This document shows positions 42,901-51,155 of a stretch of DNA of 57,454 nt, one piece after another. This DNA is from a virus. How positions within the stretch are numbered: the stretch's first letter is position 1; the number at the start of each line of letters is the position of its first letter. Below the pieces are notes generated by a model, which was given only the letters and a program-made list of their open reading frames with translations, ran no database searches and had not been told where the DNA came from. Position numbers and translations under genes: made by a program. The DNA is taken from IMG/VR virus record IMGVR_UViG_3300008459_000053, positions 1 through 57,454 of that record. One strand, given 5' to 3'.

Positions 42901-44111
42901 TCGTCCGTCCTGACTCGAGTCAGGGCGACCATCCTATTTTTTGGAATGATCGTAAAATACGACTTATCCCAGGTCACCGTATTAAATATTCCCTCAAGAA
43001 TTTGCTTCTGACCCCAATCACCTGCCAATGGATCTTGTGGGTTTTTAATATCGACCAAGTATTCAGTGGAGAGGTAGCCAGCGTCGCCCTGCCTGGTGTC
43101 GTTAACAGCCGAGAAGATGCTTTGGTAGAGCGGCTTGGTACGCCAAGGTTTGACGCGATAAATCAGAACTGGCCTCGCCCGGAGGTACTCGACTAGGCTA
43201 TTTTTGCCCGTTCGAGAGGGCGTTTCTGGGGGTGCTTGAGTGAGGTTAGCGTTGAGTACTTGGTCTAGCCCTCCCGCATAAAGCAAAGCGGCATCCTCGT
43301 CGTCCATCCGCATCGGCTTTGCTGTTATAGGTCGCGATGCGTCTACACCGCTTAGCCCTGATTCAAAAGTCTTGGGCAGGTCCTCGTCTCTGGGGGACAA
43401 GTGCGCGAAGAGCTCTATGAGGTTTGGCTCAGGAACGAAGATAGACCTGAGCATCTGGTAGACAGTTGAGCGGACGGTCTGGAATCCGAGGTGTGTCGGA
43501 AACATGCCAACGTTGGGCAGTGACTCGACGACCATGTCAGGCGCGTAGTGCGCGCGGCTGTCATCGTCGTAAACTACGGAGATAACGTCCTTCAGAAGAC
43601 CACCACCGCCCAAGCTGCTCGGCAGCTTGACCAAGGCTATGGCGCGAAAAAGTCGCTCAAGGGACTGTCCTAGCTTGCCACCGACCTGGTCGGACAGAAT
43701 CTCTTCGGTGACCCGAGACCAGTCTGGAATCGTAAAGAGCGTGCCTGCGCTCTCCCCGAGGTCACCATCCGGGGCGAAAACCTGTACGCGATTCAAGAAA
43801 TCGAGCCACGACTCAGCCTGAACGGTGACTAGCTGACTGGTGATAGCAGCATTCTCCGCTACAGAGATGCCGTCGTTGGTGTTCATGACCCGGCCCAAGA
43901 AAACGGTCCGGCCTGTGTTGTCTCGCACGACGACCCAGTCACCAGGGAACACCAGGTCGAACTGGTTTAACGGCAGGGTCAGCGCAATAACCGCTTGCCC
44001 GTGCGGCGGCACGATAGAGCTACTCCATTGCAAAGAAGTGATGTCATCGAAAAAGATGACCGGCTTCTCGCGCTCGTGCCTGTGAAATTCGACCGCTCGG
44101 AAAGAGTTCAT
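39948..44111 (-). CDS. Multi-domain baseplate hub with M15-like peptidase
   Basis: 1387 residues. Residues 1-480 look like a tail hub (gp27/gpD-like) with FFDDITSLQWSSSIVPPHGQ and PGDWVVVRDNTGRTVFLGRV. At about 735-870 a D-Ala-D-Ala carboxypeptidase-type (M15) domain is visible: QHTTGTAIDF and a later IHYDL would supply the zinc ligands H, D and H. Residues about 1035-1245 contain alternating strands and helices (KPLFMIFGGTPVYG, KVLFMFSGGQLPCQG, KIYLVDPYF) suggesting an alpha/beta hydrolase-like fold. About 1270-1350 is an InlB-like unit (FGGWYTG, LYAKW). It would cut peptidoglycan during DNA entry. ATGA-coupled to the tape measure. Confidence 0.85.
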   Translation of the reverse strand: MNSFRAVEFHRHEREKPVIFFDDITSLQWSSSIVPPHGQAVIALTLPLNQFDLVFPGDWVVVRDNTGRTVFLGRVMNTNDGISVAENAAITSQLVTVQAESWLDFLNRVQVFAPDGDLGESAGTLFTIPDWSRVTEEILSDQVGGKLGQSLERLFRAIALVKLPSSLGGGGLLKDVISVVYDDDSRAHYAPDMVVESLPNVGMFPTHLGFQTVRSTVYQMLRSIFVPEPNLIELFAHLSPRDEDLPKTFESGLSGVDASRPITAKPMRMDDEDAALLYAGGLDQVLNANLTQAPPETPSRTGKNSLVEYLRARPVLIYRVKPWRTKPLYQSIFSAVNDTRQGDAGYLSTEYLVDIKNPQDPLAGDWGQKQILEGIFNTVTWDKSYFTIIPKNRMVALTRVRTDDARVNCSFADLSIIGEVEAIRQSGLPIRLEEEIWRHGLRVGHVTWPFVITPDDPTRINNFIMYLRSIAVQMMQFYHRGHVFGSGTVNIIGAERLANFDYIPGPRNKTADYPKGEPAEFGDKFIWPLQAGHPFGIPISNKPFAGYAESVFTSVDVRGTNIVGNIQITYSRGLFGEDEDPMRDGLIPLKGVDQLLPTSKSWATTKDFGDSQADPFSSCTQGRPTESNWQWDPDPRENGIPVGPMARSVTTERHEIFRKPNWLKLWALSRIPEAGLRSTMQGIFDANPASDRVTENDQANVGKTFTDSYKASDMAWFTAAAMYVIERYWRLKYPTAEVAIASWYRPSDTDKQHTTGTAIDFRVEFSATDNLPQEELKKLSENPDAKRLFELTSSGIKLRVPALQTYASLVLLSKTKRIPSGGRGLYLNLGPTGMKGLKPEDAGESSSGVGKQGGPGGSGAIHYDLRGAFGVEDWKHRYIPNYWAFADLDGDGKDETDGTLDTLISKGPWVDRDGNPMTDAQAAVPGSDAVRLGTKIRDYVIALQSNDARYDAWASKYVINREDAAYMQRTTTDKYFPPLYQTAITVLGGTVATVGPGVTAPNGQAIPAGDRTLVEGIEVTDSYGTLSKSVMLLPSGEAQAASGKPLFMIFGGTPVYGEESGSYMSDYIKPLLPYNDVFIAKNNQVNGTQSYDWVLQNVVGTSSSKVLFMFSGGQLPCQGLISRFNEFNKIYLVDPYFNTSFSLFYPLIQANPSKFVFIYTKDYYQNGMDSAKIAQILATGVENQLLPGTGLTAHLATNETAVRHILAGDFVSLSHVAAGVRSRPHQEKLVIHTGALVPNILQVLGYEQSCFWEPEDEFREPLVTPTTGQSSNTFKVTYDYQTTWEGFFTVKRAESKTVTLNFRYGPLEQPTRVGAAFGGWYTGVGGTGTEVTAETIVTIASDHKLYAKWAQVTAGVEPIPATQSPQIPTSAVSVTAPVPGIRRPGVQ
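40570..40990. other. AT-rich segment inside the hub gene
   Basis: This part of the hub gene is clearly richer in A and T than its surroundings (runs such as TTATTTTTAGCAATAAAAAC) and uses different codons. It covers most of the alpha/beta domain, suggesting that this domain came from another source. The frame is unbroken. Confidence 0.7.
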
Positions 44112-47110
44112 CGCAAAATCCCCGCTGCAAAGCGCTGCACCGCGTTAGCAAATCTAGATGTAGCTTTATCGAAGCTGGCCGTCACGTTCGCCATGTCCCG
44201 CTTCTCACTCACGCTGCGCTCGGACGCAGCGTCTGCTTCCGAAGCAGCGACATCTTGGCCTCTGTTGAAGTAAGACTCTGGCGTTACGGGCTCTTCGTTC
44301 ACGGTTCCGCCACCTGACATGGCGCTGGCCTTAAGGGCTTCTCGCGTCTTGCTCGACAAGCCTTCGTACCGCATCTCAGCGTCGGCCATAAACGAGCTGG
44401 TCCGCATGGCGTCGTTTAGGCGGTCCATCTCGGTGAAGCCCGCGCCCTGATTTGCAAGAAGGTCGTCCGCTGCTTGGAGTGAGCCTCCGGTAGAAACAGC
44501 CTTGATCAGCATCAGCTTCTTGGAAAAGTCGGCTGCACCCTTAAAAAGACCACGCCGGAAATCTCCCATGTTTCCTATGGAAGAGGCGTATGCGTTGGCG
44601 AGCTGCTCCTTATTCCCACCGGCGTCGACGGCTCCTTGATAAAGCCGATTACGCATGGCGAGCTCAGGCGTCTCTCCGCTAAGGGCGGCGGAGCTGACGC
44701 GCTCATTTATCGTATCAATGAAGGAGTCTCGAGCACCGCCACGGAAGCCGAAGCCTCCGGCGCCGACCAAGCCTGGGATCTGGCTGTAGTTGGTAACTCC
44801 GAAGCGCGGCTGAAGGGCAGAAAGTCTTGCGATTGAGGCAACAGACAGGCCCCGCATGTTGGCGTAGGAGGCTGCACTACCTGCCCCGAACATTTCGGCG
44901 GTCATGCCCTCGGGACGAACTCCCACGTCAAACTCGGTGCCGAAGCCACGGCCGGACGCAGAGAGGGCCTCTCCGATCTGCTCCCTAGAAACGTTGCCCT
45001 TCCCTTGGCCGAAAGTTGAGAAGAGCTGCTCCTGCACGCGCTGCCGCATAAGTTGGGAGTAGGCGGCCTGCTCTTCGTCACTTAAATTGGGGCCTCCTTG
45101 AGCCGAAGACCTCCTTCTGGCCCTAGCCTGTGCGTCCTGAAGATCCGTGAGGGAGTCAGCGTATCCGAGCGGGCCTAGCAGGTAGTTCGCAAGCCCTGAG
45201 TTAGAGGCGTCGTCGTCAAACTGCAGCATCGCTTTTTCTTGCATCTCGCGATGCTGCTCTGCCGTAAAAGTCCCCATGAGCTCTGCACGATTGGCAGTAG
45301 CAAAACCTTCGTACGCTGGCAAAAAGTTTGCAGACGAGGCGTCCGCCCTGTCTAGCACAGAGGATCCTCGTCCATAAGCTGCCGACGCCACAGCCCCTGC
45401 ACCAGCTAGGGCGATGCCACCGATAAAACCCGCTCGCGCAGACCAGGAAGAGTTGGCGAAACCGTTTCTAATCAGGTGAGGCATGGCCATGTTGGTGCTG
45501 AATTGACCCAAAGTCCCAATGAGCCCGACGCTCGACTCACCCAACCCAGCGGTTCCGCCTGAGTACGCAGCAGCAATGGGGTCCGCTACGCCCCGACCGA
45601 ACCTAGCAATGGCGCCGTACTGGCGCATGCGAACAAAACGGTCTCGTGCAATCTGCTTATCGATGCTCTCAAGCTTAGCCTGATCCGAAGCTGCCTTGGC
45701 GTCCGCCAGAGTGGCCTCATCCGTCGCTCCTCGATCCCTCGCCCTAGACGCATCGTCTAAATGAGACAGCATCTGTCTTGCGAGCGACCTGCCTTGCGGG
45801 TGCCTTGCGTACCTTCTGGTCAGCTCTTCCCGATGGACGCTGGCTCGCTCGTTGTACGCTGACTTCCTAAGGTCTTCGATCTCCTGATCTATGGCTTTCT
45901 TAGCTTCCTTGGCTACGTCCATTCCTTGGCTAACTAAATCTTTAGCCTTTTCAAAGCCGACGCCCTTGCCACCAGAGGCACGCCTAGCCATTTCCTGAAA
46001 AAGTTCGGTGTCGGCTTGCTTAGCAAAAAGCCTGGGGCTTGCACCTGCTAAGGCAGGGTTCTGAATCTGAGCTCGGTAGAACGCGTTTCCGAGCTTGGTC
46101 GCCATTTCCTCAAGCTGCTTTATTGCCTTAGCAGCAGATTCGTAGCCCTTTGTGGCCTTCTCTAACTCGTCGACGTTCTCTTTTAAAGACTCGACTTGGG
46201 CACGCTTGTCCTCAACAGATACAGTAGGATCATTAATAAGGTTGGCGAGCGCGGCTTGCTGTAGCTGCAGCGCGCTAGGAGTAATCGGGCCGGCGAGGTT
46301 TGATGGGGCCTTGCTGCTCTCTAATGGCACTAACCGCGCTAGCTGCTTAAGTAATGTATCTTTGAGATCCTTAAGCGCCTTGTCGCGGTCGCGCTCCTCT
46401 TTGACGACGGAGACGTCTACGTCAGCGCGCTCCATTTTTCCGACAGCGCCGATCACGTCCCCAACGGCCAAGCCTTGACTGATTTCCCCTCTGATATCGG
46501 CGAACGCTCCTCGTGCGAAACGCCTTAAAAGCTTTCTATTTTTATTAAGAAAATTGACGAAGGGAGATACGTTTGCTCTTTCAGCTTCGTTACCAGAAAG
46601 GTACGCCGCCTTAAGGTCGTCTAGCATCTGGAGCTGAGTATTAGCGCCACTGGCGTTGGGCCCGCCGAGCATGCCTTGGTAGATATTTCGAAGAGTCTCG
46701 AAGGCGCCGGCCTTCGCTCTGAACCCGCTTCTTGCTTGCGCGCCGGAGATCCGAGCCGCCGCAGCGTCTCGAATTTCATCCGTCATCCGCTCCATGATGA
46801 TGCCCTTGACCTTAATGCCTGACTTCGTGGCACCGGTCTTGGGATCAACGTCAACAGGAATGACTTCGACAACCTCAGCTCTCTGCTTACCGAGCTTAAC
46901 GCCCCTGGCTTCTGCCTCCTGCCTGCGCTGGATGAAGTCATTCTGGACCATCTTCTTCGAATAATCGGAGAGACGATCGGAAGCATCATCGATGGCGGCC
47001 TTCTGCTTTATGAAGGCCTGCGTACCAGCGTCAATGTTGTTGATACCAAAGGTCGCGTAGTGCGTCTCAATGGTAGTGCGCATCGTCTGGTTGCTGGGAG
47101 GGCTAGCCAC
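44108..47110 (-). CDS. Tape measure protein
   Basis: 1000 residues from a GTG at 47110 that overlaps the chaperone extension stop and has AAGGGG upstream. Long, mostly helical, Ala/Lys/Glu-rich, with heptad stretches through 60-520 and a hydrophobic Gly/Ala segment about 555-580 (ARAGFIGGIALAGAGAVASA), common in tape measures. Length would set tail length. Immediately downstream of the two-frame tail chaperone, the standard order. No peptidase domain seen here. The peptidase is in the hub instead. Confidence 0.9.
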   Translation of the reverse strand: MASPPSNQTMRTTIETHYATFGINNIDAGTQAFIKQKAAIDDASDRLSDYSKKMVQNDFIQRRQEAEARGVKLGKQRAEVVEVIPVDVDPKTGATKSGIKVKGIIMERMTDEIRDAAAARISGAQARSGFRAKAGAFETLRNIYQGMLGGPNASGANTQLQMLDDLKAAYLSGNEAERANVSPFVNFLNKNRKLLRRFARGAFADIRGEISQGLAVGDVIGAVGKMERADVDVSVVKEERDRDKALKDLKDTLLKQLARLVPLESSKAPSNLAGPITPSALQLQQAALANLINDPTVSVEDKRAQVESLKENVDELEKATKGYESAAKAIKQLEEMATKLGNAFYRAQIQNPALAGASPRLFAKQADTELFQEMARRASGGKGVGFEKAKDLVSQGMDVAKEAKKAIDQEIEDLRKSAYNERASVHREELTRRYARHPQGRSLARQMLSHLDDASRARDRGATDEATLADAKAASDQAKLESIDKQIARDRFVRMRQYGAIARFGRGVADPIAAAYSGGTAGLGESSVGLIGTLGQFSTNMAMPHLIRNGFANSSWSARAGFIGGIALAGAGAVASAAYGRGSSVLDRADASSANFLPAYEGFATANRAELMGTFTAEQHREMQEKAMLQFDDDASNSGLANYLLGPLGYADSLTDLQDAQARARRRSSAQGGPNLSDEEQAAYSQLMRQRVQEQLFSTFGQGKGNVSREQIGEALSASGRGFGTEFDVGVRPEGMTAEMFGAGSAASYANMRGLSVASIARLSALQPRFGVTNYSQIPGLVGAGGFGFRGGARDSFIDTINERVSSAALSGETPELAMRNRLYQGAVDAGGNKEQLANAYASSIGNMGDFRRGLFKGAADFSKKLMLIKAVSTGGSLQAADDLLANQGAGFTEMDRLNDAMRTSSFMADAEMRYEGLSSKTREALKASAMSGGGTVNEEPVTPESYFNRGQDVAASEADAASERSVSEKRDMANVTASFDKATSRFANAVQRFAAGILR

Positions 47111-47411
47111 GCTTCTTCCCCTTGTAGAAGGCCGCTATCTCGGCATCCATAACAGGATCGCCGGAAGCTGGGATGTCAGTCCCCTCGATGGTATCTCCAC
47201 GGTGCAGAGACTTATAGCTCTCGTCGTCTAACGACAGTAAAAACCACTCCAACAACTGACACTGAGGCCAGAGAGGTCTATTAGGGTCAGTTGTTGCTAC
47301 AGGAGGAGCGGGAAGCAGTGCCTTACGGAGAATCGGCCAGTCGAACCGCTGCCGAGCGGCGCGGGCCCGTTGCTCCGTCTCCTCGAAATCGGGCAATCCG
47401 ATGCCCCTCAA
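47103..47411 (-). CDS. Tail assembly chaperone, frameshift extension
   Basis: This frame overlaps the upstream chaperone by 89 bases in the +1 frame and has no good start of its own: its first start is a TTG without a ribosome site. That is the expected structure of a gpG/gpGT-type pair, where a few ribosomes shift frame to make a longer chaperone that binds the tape measure. Shifting at 47383-47388 would add 93 residues to the first 129 of the chaperone, making 222 in all. Not a free-standing gene in my reading. Confidence 0.75.
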   Translation of the reverse strand: MRGIGLPDFEETEQRARAARQRFDWPILRKALLPAPPVATTDPNRPLWPQCQLLEWFLLSLDDESYKSLHRGDTIEGTDIPASGDPVMDAEIAAFYKGKKRG

Positions 47412-47772
47412 TCAAGTTATAGACGTTAATGGCCAAGATCTCGTCTTCGTGGAGGAGATTCTGGAGCTCCTTCGGGAGCTCGTTCGGCCACATCGTAAAG
47501 ATAGTAGCCAAGGCTGTCAGGAACGCGGCGTGATCGTCTGGCAAGATGTTGAACTTTCCGTTCGCAAGCGTGGCTGCCAAGATACGGGCGTAGTTGCGCT
47601 CATCGAAGTTCAATACTCGAATCGCCAAGGTGCAAGTCAGCTCCTCACCAGACTCTGAGTAGTAATCGAAGGTCACCGGGATCTGGCTTGGCTTGGTAGC
47701 AGGCTTCTCAGCCGGCTTCTCTTCGATGATCTGCTTGGCGCGGGTTGCAGCGAGGAGGCTCTTCTCGTCCAT
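47323..47772 (-). CDS. Tail assembly chaperone, short form
   Basis: 149 residues. Acidic and helical with an N-terminal Lys/Pro linker (EEKPAEKPATKPSQ), a beta-rich centre, and helices with LATIFTMWPNELPKELQNLL. Composition and place between tube and tape measure match the gpG-type chaperone that coats the tape measure before tube assembly. Its last 21 residues read through an Arg-rich tail after the frameshift site. A terminator separates it from the tube gene. Confidence 0.85.
   Translation of the reverse strand: MDEKSLLAATRAKQIIEEKPAEKPATKPSQIPVTFDYYSESGEELTCTLAIRVLNFDERNYARILAATLANGKFNILPDDHAAFLTALATIFTMWPNELPKELQNLLHEDEILAINVYNLIEGHRIARFRGDGATGPRRSAAVRLADSP
47383..47388 (-). promoter_or_regulatory. 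Candidate +1 ribosomal frameshift site TTT-CGA
   Basis: In the chaperone frame the codons are TTT then CGA. The Phe tRNA (anticodon GAA) can slide one base from TTT to TTC with full pairing, and CGA is often decoded slowly. The new frame then reads GAG GAG ACG. This is inference from the sequence. No experiment supports it here. Confidence 0.5.
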
Positions 47773-47812
47773 GTATGTTACTCCGATTAGGGAGTTTAAC
47801 CCTTAAACGAAA

Positions 47813-47841
47813 AAAGGCGCCTGTCAACGACAGACGCCTTT
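47813..47841 (-). terminator. Rho-independent terminator after the tube gene
   Basis: A 13-base-pair stem with one mismatch (AAAGGCGCCTGTC / GACAGACGCCTTT), three-base loop, then TTTTTT on the - strand. It follows the tube gene by 18 bases and would lower transcription into the chaperone and tape measure genes, so the highly needed tube and sheath are made in excess. Confidence 0.88.
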
Positions 47842-47859
47842 GTTCAGTAAACAGGCCGA

Positions 47860-48330
47860 TTAAATCGTGCCAGCCTTGCGCTCCGTCAACGTAGTCGCCA
47901 CGAAGGTCGCGTTGACCATCGTGATCGCGCCCTCGGAGAGGCGGAAGACACGACCCTCAGGCTTGAAGCCCTGAATGCTCAGGACCGTCGTGCCCGAGTA
48001 CCAGTCGAGAAGATCGATCGTGCCGGGCACGTAGTCGATGATCTTGCGGTTCTCAGCCTCGCGGTTCCCGTACCAGTCAAGCGGGAACCAAGTCTTGCCA
48101 CCACCAACGGCGTTCAGGGGCTCGGTGAGGATGTGCATGTAGCCGAACGAGCCGTTGACGTTGTACGCCACGGTCTCGAAGAGCTGCACGGCAGCGTCGC
48201 CGAAAACGCGAATCGGAACGTTACCGAACGACTCGGAAGCCGAGAAGTCGTTGACCCATCCGATGATGGTGCCGTTGACCGACACGCGGGCTCGGGTAGA
48301 AGTAAATGCGCGCCTGGGCTCAGTAGCCAT
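47860..48330 (-). CDS. Tail tube protein
   Basis: 156 residues. Beta-rich sequence with TSTRARVSVNGTIIGWVNDFSA and a strand pattern typical of contractile tail tube subunits, which stack as hexamers inside the sheath. Position right after the sheath gene is the standard order in myoviruses. AAGGAAGGTGACCC before the ATG is a strong ribosome site, and a terminator follows, both consistent with very high expression. Confidence 0.88.
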   Translation of the reverse strand: MATEPRRAFTSTRARVSVNGTIIGWVNDFSASESFGNVPIRVFGDAAVQLFETVAYNVNGSFGYMHILTEPLNAVGGGKTWFPLDWYGNREAENRKIIDYVPGTIDLLDWYSGTTVLSIQGFKPEGRVFRLSEGAITMVNATFVATTLTERKAGTI

Positions 48331-48342
48331 GGGTCACCTTCC

Positions 48343-50430
48343 TTACGCAATCGGGAACGCAATCGCCACGGAGGTGACTGCGATGTGGTTAACGGGGAGG
48401 ACGGGCGAGATCGTGTACCGCGCGAGGAAGGACGTGGACGTCTCTTCGACGACGAGGGAGTCGGCCTGCCACGAACGGAGAACACCACGGTAGACCTGGT
48501 CCGCGAGCTCGGCCGCGATGGCGGAACGAATCGCAGGGGCAACCGCAGGCGTGGCCTTCGTGTTGAGGAACGGCTTGACCGCGTTGCGAACGCCGATGTT
48601 CGAGAAACCGATCGCCTCGACCGAGGAGCCTTCGGTGCGGACGAGATCGTTGTCCTCGCTGTAGGTCGTAACCCAGCGAACGATCTTGATGCCGTCGCCA
48701 AGATCCTCGAGCGGGGTCATGCAGTTCTCGAGGAGCGTGTCGGCGGCGTCCGTCCCCATGATCGACGAGTGGCCGTTGAACGCGAGAGCGCGCGGGCTGC
48801 CGCCACCCATCGGGAGACCGATCTCCGGGTTGGCGCACTGCATCGAGGCGAACATCAGACCCGTGTACAGCGTGCTGTACGCAGAGGTCGTCCCGTTCCA
48901 CTGCGCGATGCGGATCGAGTGCGGGAGCATCGTGACCCGGAAGTCCTGAAGGTCGCGGCGCTTAACATTAAGCTCGGTGAGCGTCATGTTGGGCGTCGGA
49001 GCCACAACCAGCTGGCACTCGCGCTGCCCCTTGCCCCACATGAGCTTGACGTGGTCAAGCGCCGCGACGTGAACATCGTGGTCGTTCGTGTAGGGGAAGA
49101 GAACCGTGACCGGCGAGGTCATAAGGGCCGTGAAGCCCGAGAGCCACGAGGTCGGCAGCGTGGCCGACTCGGAGCCACCCAGGAGCACGAGCGAGGTCGG
49201 AAGGACCGGAACGTGCCCGCGCGGGGTGAGGTCCTCAACCGTGACAAGCTTGGAGTAGCTCTGGAAAGACTTGATAAGGTTCCAGCGCTCGGCATTGAGC
49301 TTGGCCACAGAGACCGCAGGGACGTCGATCTCAACTGCGGCCCGGGGGTCTAGCTCCTCAAAAGGAGTCGTCGCAGCCTTGAAAGACTCGGTCCAAGCGG
49401 TGAAGCCCTTCAGCGAGTTCACGTACTGAATCGCCTGGGAAACAGTCTCGTGCCCGAGGTCAGGCCCGATATCGACGACCTTACCCGAGAAGTTGAAGGA
49501 GCCGCTCCAGCTCGTCGCACCACCCGAGGCGGGCGGGAAAATAGCGACGCGGGTGACGCGGCTGAAAACCACGTCAGACACGACTGCGATCGGAGACCCG
49601 GCCTCGATAGCGACCTCTGTGAAGGTGTGGCTAAAAGTCGCAGCGGCACCCGTGCTATCGTAACCGACAACGTTGACCGTCAGCGAGCCATTGACCGAGC
49701 TACCTGCGGTAGGCTGAACGGTGACCGTTCCAGTGATAGGAGCGTCTGGGACCCACGAGGTCTCAGTGGCGTTAGCCACTTCCCACGAGTCGTCGATCAC
49801 GGTGGCGAACAGGATCTGCGCCTGCTTCTCACCTGACTCCTTGACCAGCTCAAGCACGGAGTCCGCGCCGACGATGAGCCCGTACGCGCTAGTGGCGCCG
49901 GCAGGAGGGGTGTAATCGTAGCCGACGCGGAACGTGCCCTCGCCAGACGGCGAGTTGAACGACTCGGTAACGCCGCCGTTCGAGACAAGAATGGCGTTGG
50001 AGCCATCGTCCCGCTCAGTGATCGAAACCGCAGTCGAGTTTCCAGCCAAGCCCCAGACATTTGCGGAGATGAGGACGTTGTTATAGAGAACGCTCTCAAG
50101 CTCATGCTGAAGGTAGCCGGTCGCGCGCGTATTCGGCTTGACGTTGAGCAGGATAACACCGGCCGGCGAGCCAGCGAACGGAGCGACCGTGCTCGGGTTG
50201 TAAATGATGTTCGCGAGCTCGCGCATCGTGTTGTTCACGGGCACGGAGCTCAGGAACGACGTCTGCGACGTGAAGAGGTACGGAACGTCCTTCTCAAGGA
50301 AGGGGAACTCTCCCACGACCGCGAGGACCTTGTTCGCCGGCCCAAGGCCGGAGCGACCCGCGAACTCGGTAATGACCGAGACAAGCGGACGGTACGTAAG
50401 CTTGCCGTCAACGAAAAAACCTGCGGGCAT
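48343..50430 (-). CDS. Contractile tail sheath protein
   Basis: 695 residues, within the normal range for sheath proteins. Family features include the N-terminal FFVDGKLTYRPLVSVITEFAGR, then AVVGEFPFLEK, and a conserved C-terminal part with NARPRIGL-like order (NIGVRNAVKPFLNTKATPA, LADQVYRGVLRSWQADS). It forms the contracting outer tube, proof of myovirus morphology. The gene precedes the tube gene by 12 bases. Ribosome site GGAAGG. Confidence 0.94.
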   Translation of the reverse strand: MPAGFFVDGKLTYRPLVSVITEFAGRSGLGPANKVLAVVGEFPFLEKDVPYLFTSQTSFLSSVPVNNTMRELANIIYNPSTVAPFAGSPAGVILLNVKPNTRATGYLQHELESVLYNNVLISANVWGLAGNSTAVSITERDDGSNAILVSNGGVTESFNSPSGEGTFRVGYDYTPPAGATSAYGLIVGADSVLELVKESGEKQAQILFATVIDDSWEVANATETSWVPDAPITGTVTVQPTAGSSVNGSLTVNVVGYDSTGAAATFSHTFTEVAIEAGSPIAVVSDVVFSRVTRVAIFPPASGGATSWSGSFNFSGKVVDIGPDLGHETVSQAIQYVNSLKGFTAWTESFKAATTPFEELDPRAAVEIDVPAVSVAKLNAERWNLIKSFQSYSKLVTVEDLTPRGHVPVLPTSLVLLGGSESATLPTSWLSGFTALMTSPVTVLFPYTNDHDVHVAALDHVKLMWGKGQRECQLVVAPTPNMTLTELNVKRRDLQDFRVTMLPHSIRIAQWNGTTSAYSTLYTGLMFASMQCANPEIGLPMGGGSPRALAFNGHSSIMGTDAADTLLENCMTPLEDLGDGIKIVRWVTTYSEDNDLVRTEGSSVEAIGFSNIGVRNAVKPFLNTKATPAVAPAIRSAIAAELADQVYRGVLRSWQADSLVVEETSTSFLARYTISPVLPVNHIAVTSVAIAFPIA

Positions 50431-50432
50431 GA

Positions 50433-51137
50433 TTAGCCTTCCTTGTCAGTGTCCGGTTCAGGGGTAACCCCGCCGAAATATGTCCCACCCAGTTGGTACT
50501 CCGTTCCAGTCGTGGGGTTCAAAATGGAACTAGCGGACGCAGTTACGTCAGCTATGAATACCGGCTTTACTGGCCAATCAAACGGGCCTTCAATGTGAGG
50601 AAGTTCCGTAGTCATGGCGCACTTCCAAGTTTGATGCCGAATGTATTTAGTAACGTTCTCTGGCATCGTACCTGTTTCTGGACGAAGGTCCTCCGTCTTG
50701 GCGCGTTCGACCATATCGAAGCCGGCGCGGATGAACCAGCCGTCCGCCACGAAGCTGTTGATGATTGACCTGACAATATTGGCCAGCGTCATCATCAGGA
50801 ATTCGTTGTACGAGATGATGTAGACGCTTACGACGCCTTCATCGATAGACCAAGACGACTTGTCGACGTTCGGGTCTATCGTGAACGGGTTGCCCTCCAT
50901 AGGCTGGAGTCCGTCCAAGCTGGTAGCCACGACGCTGGTGTTCTCGTTGGTTATGCCTACGCTGTAGGTTAACCTGAACTGAATGTCCGTCTTCAGGATT
51001 ATTTCGCGAGCCCGCTTCCACTCAGGCTCTGGAATTGATCGCGGGAAAAGCTTGGACCAAGTCTCATCGCCCCGGGTCTTAAGGATCTCCCAGCCCATTT
51101 CCAAAGCTCTGATAAAATAATAGTTAGCGAACTCCAT
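50433..51137 (-). CDS. Tail terminator or neck protein (probable)
   Basis: 234 residues. The N-terminus is helical with Trp-rich basic stretches (MEFANYYFIRALEMGWEIL). The middle resembles beta strands of small neck proteins (DIQFRLTYSVGI, EGVVSVYIISYNEF). It lies directly before the sheath, where myoviruses place the tail terminator or sheath-capping protein. That role is inference from gene order. Confidence 0.72.
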   Translation of the reverse strand: MEFANYYFIRALEMGWEILKTRGDETWSKLFPRSIPEPEWKRAREIILKTDIQFRLTYSVGITNENTSVVATSLDGLQPMEGNPFTIDPNVDKSSWSIDEGVVSVYIISYNEFLMMTLANIVRSIINSFVADGWFIRAGFDMVERAKTEDLRPETGTMPENVTKYIRHQTWKCAMTTELPHIEGPFDWPVKPVFIADVTASASSILNPTTGTEYQLGGTYFGGVTPEPDTDKEG

Positions 51138-51155
51138 AAGGTTACCGCCTTTACC

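Noticed and set aside
48133-49353. A 406-codon open frame on the + strand over the sheath gene
   Set aside because: Antisense shadow. The sheath frame has clear family features and the shadow reads as repetitive Arg/Asp/Gly.
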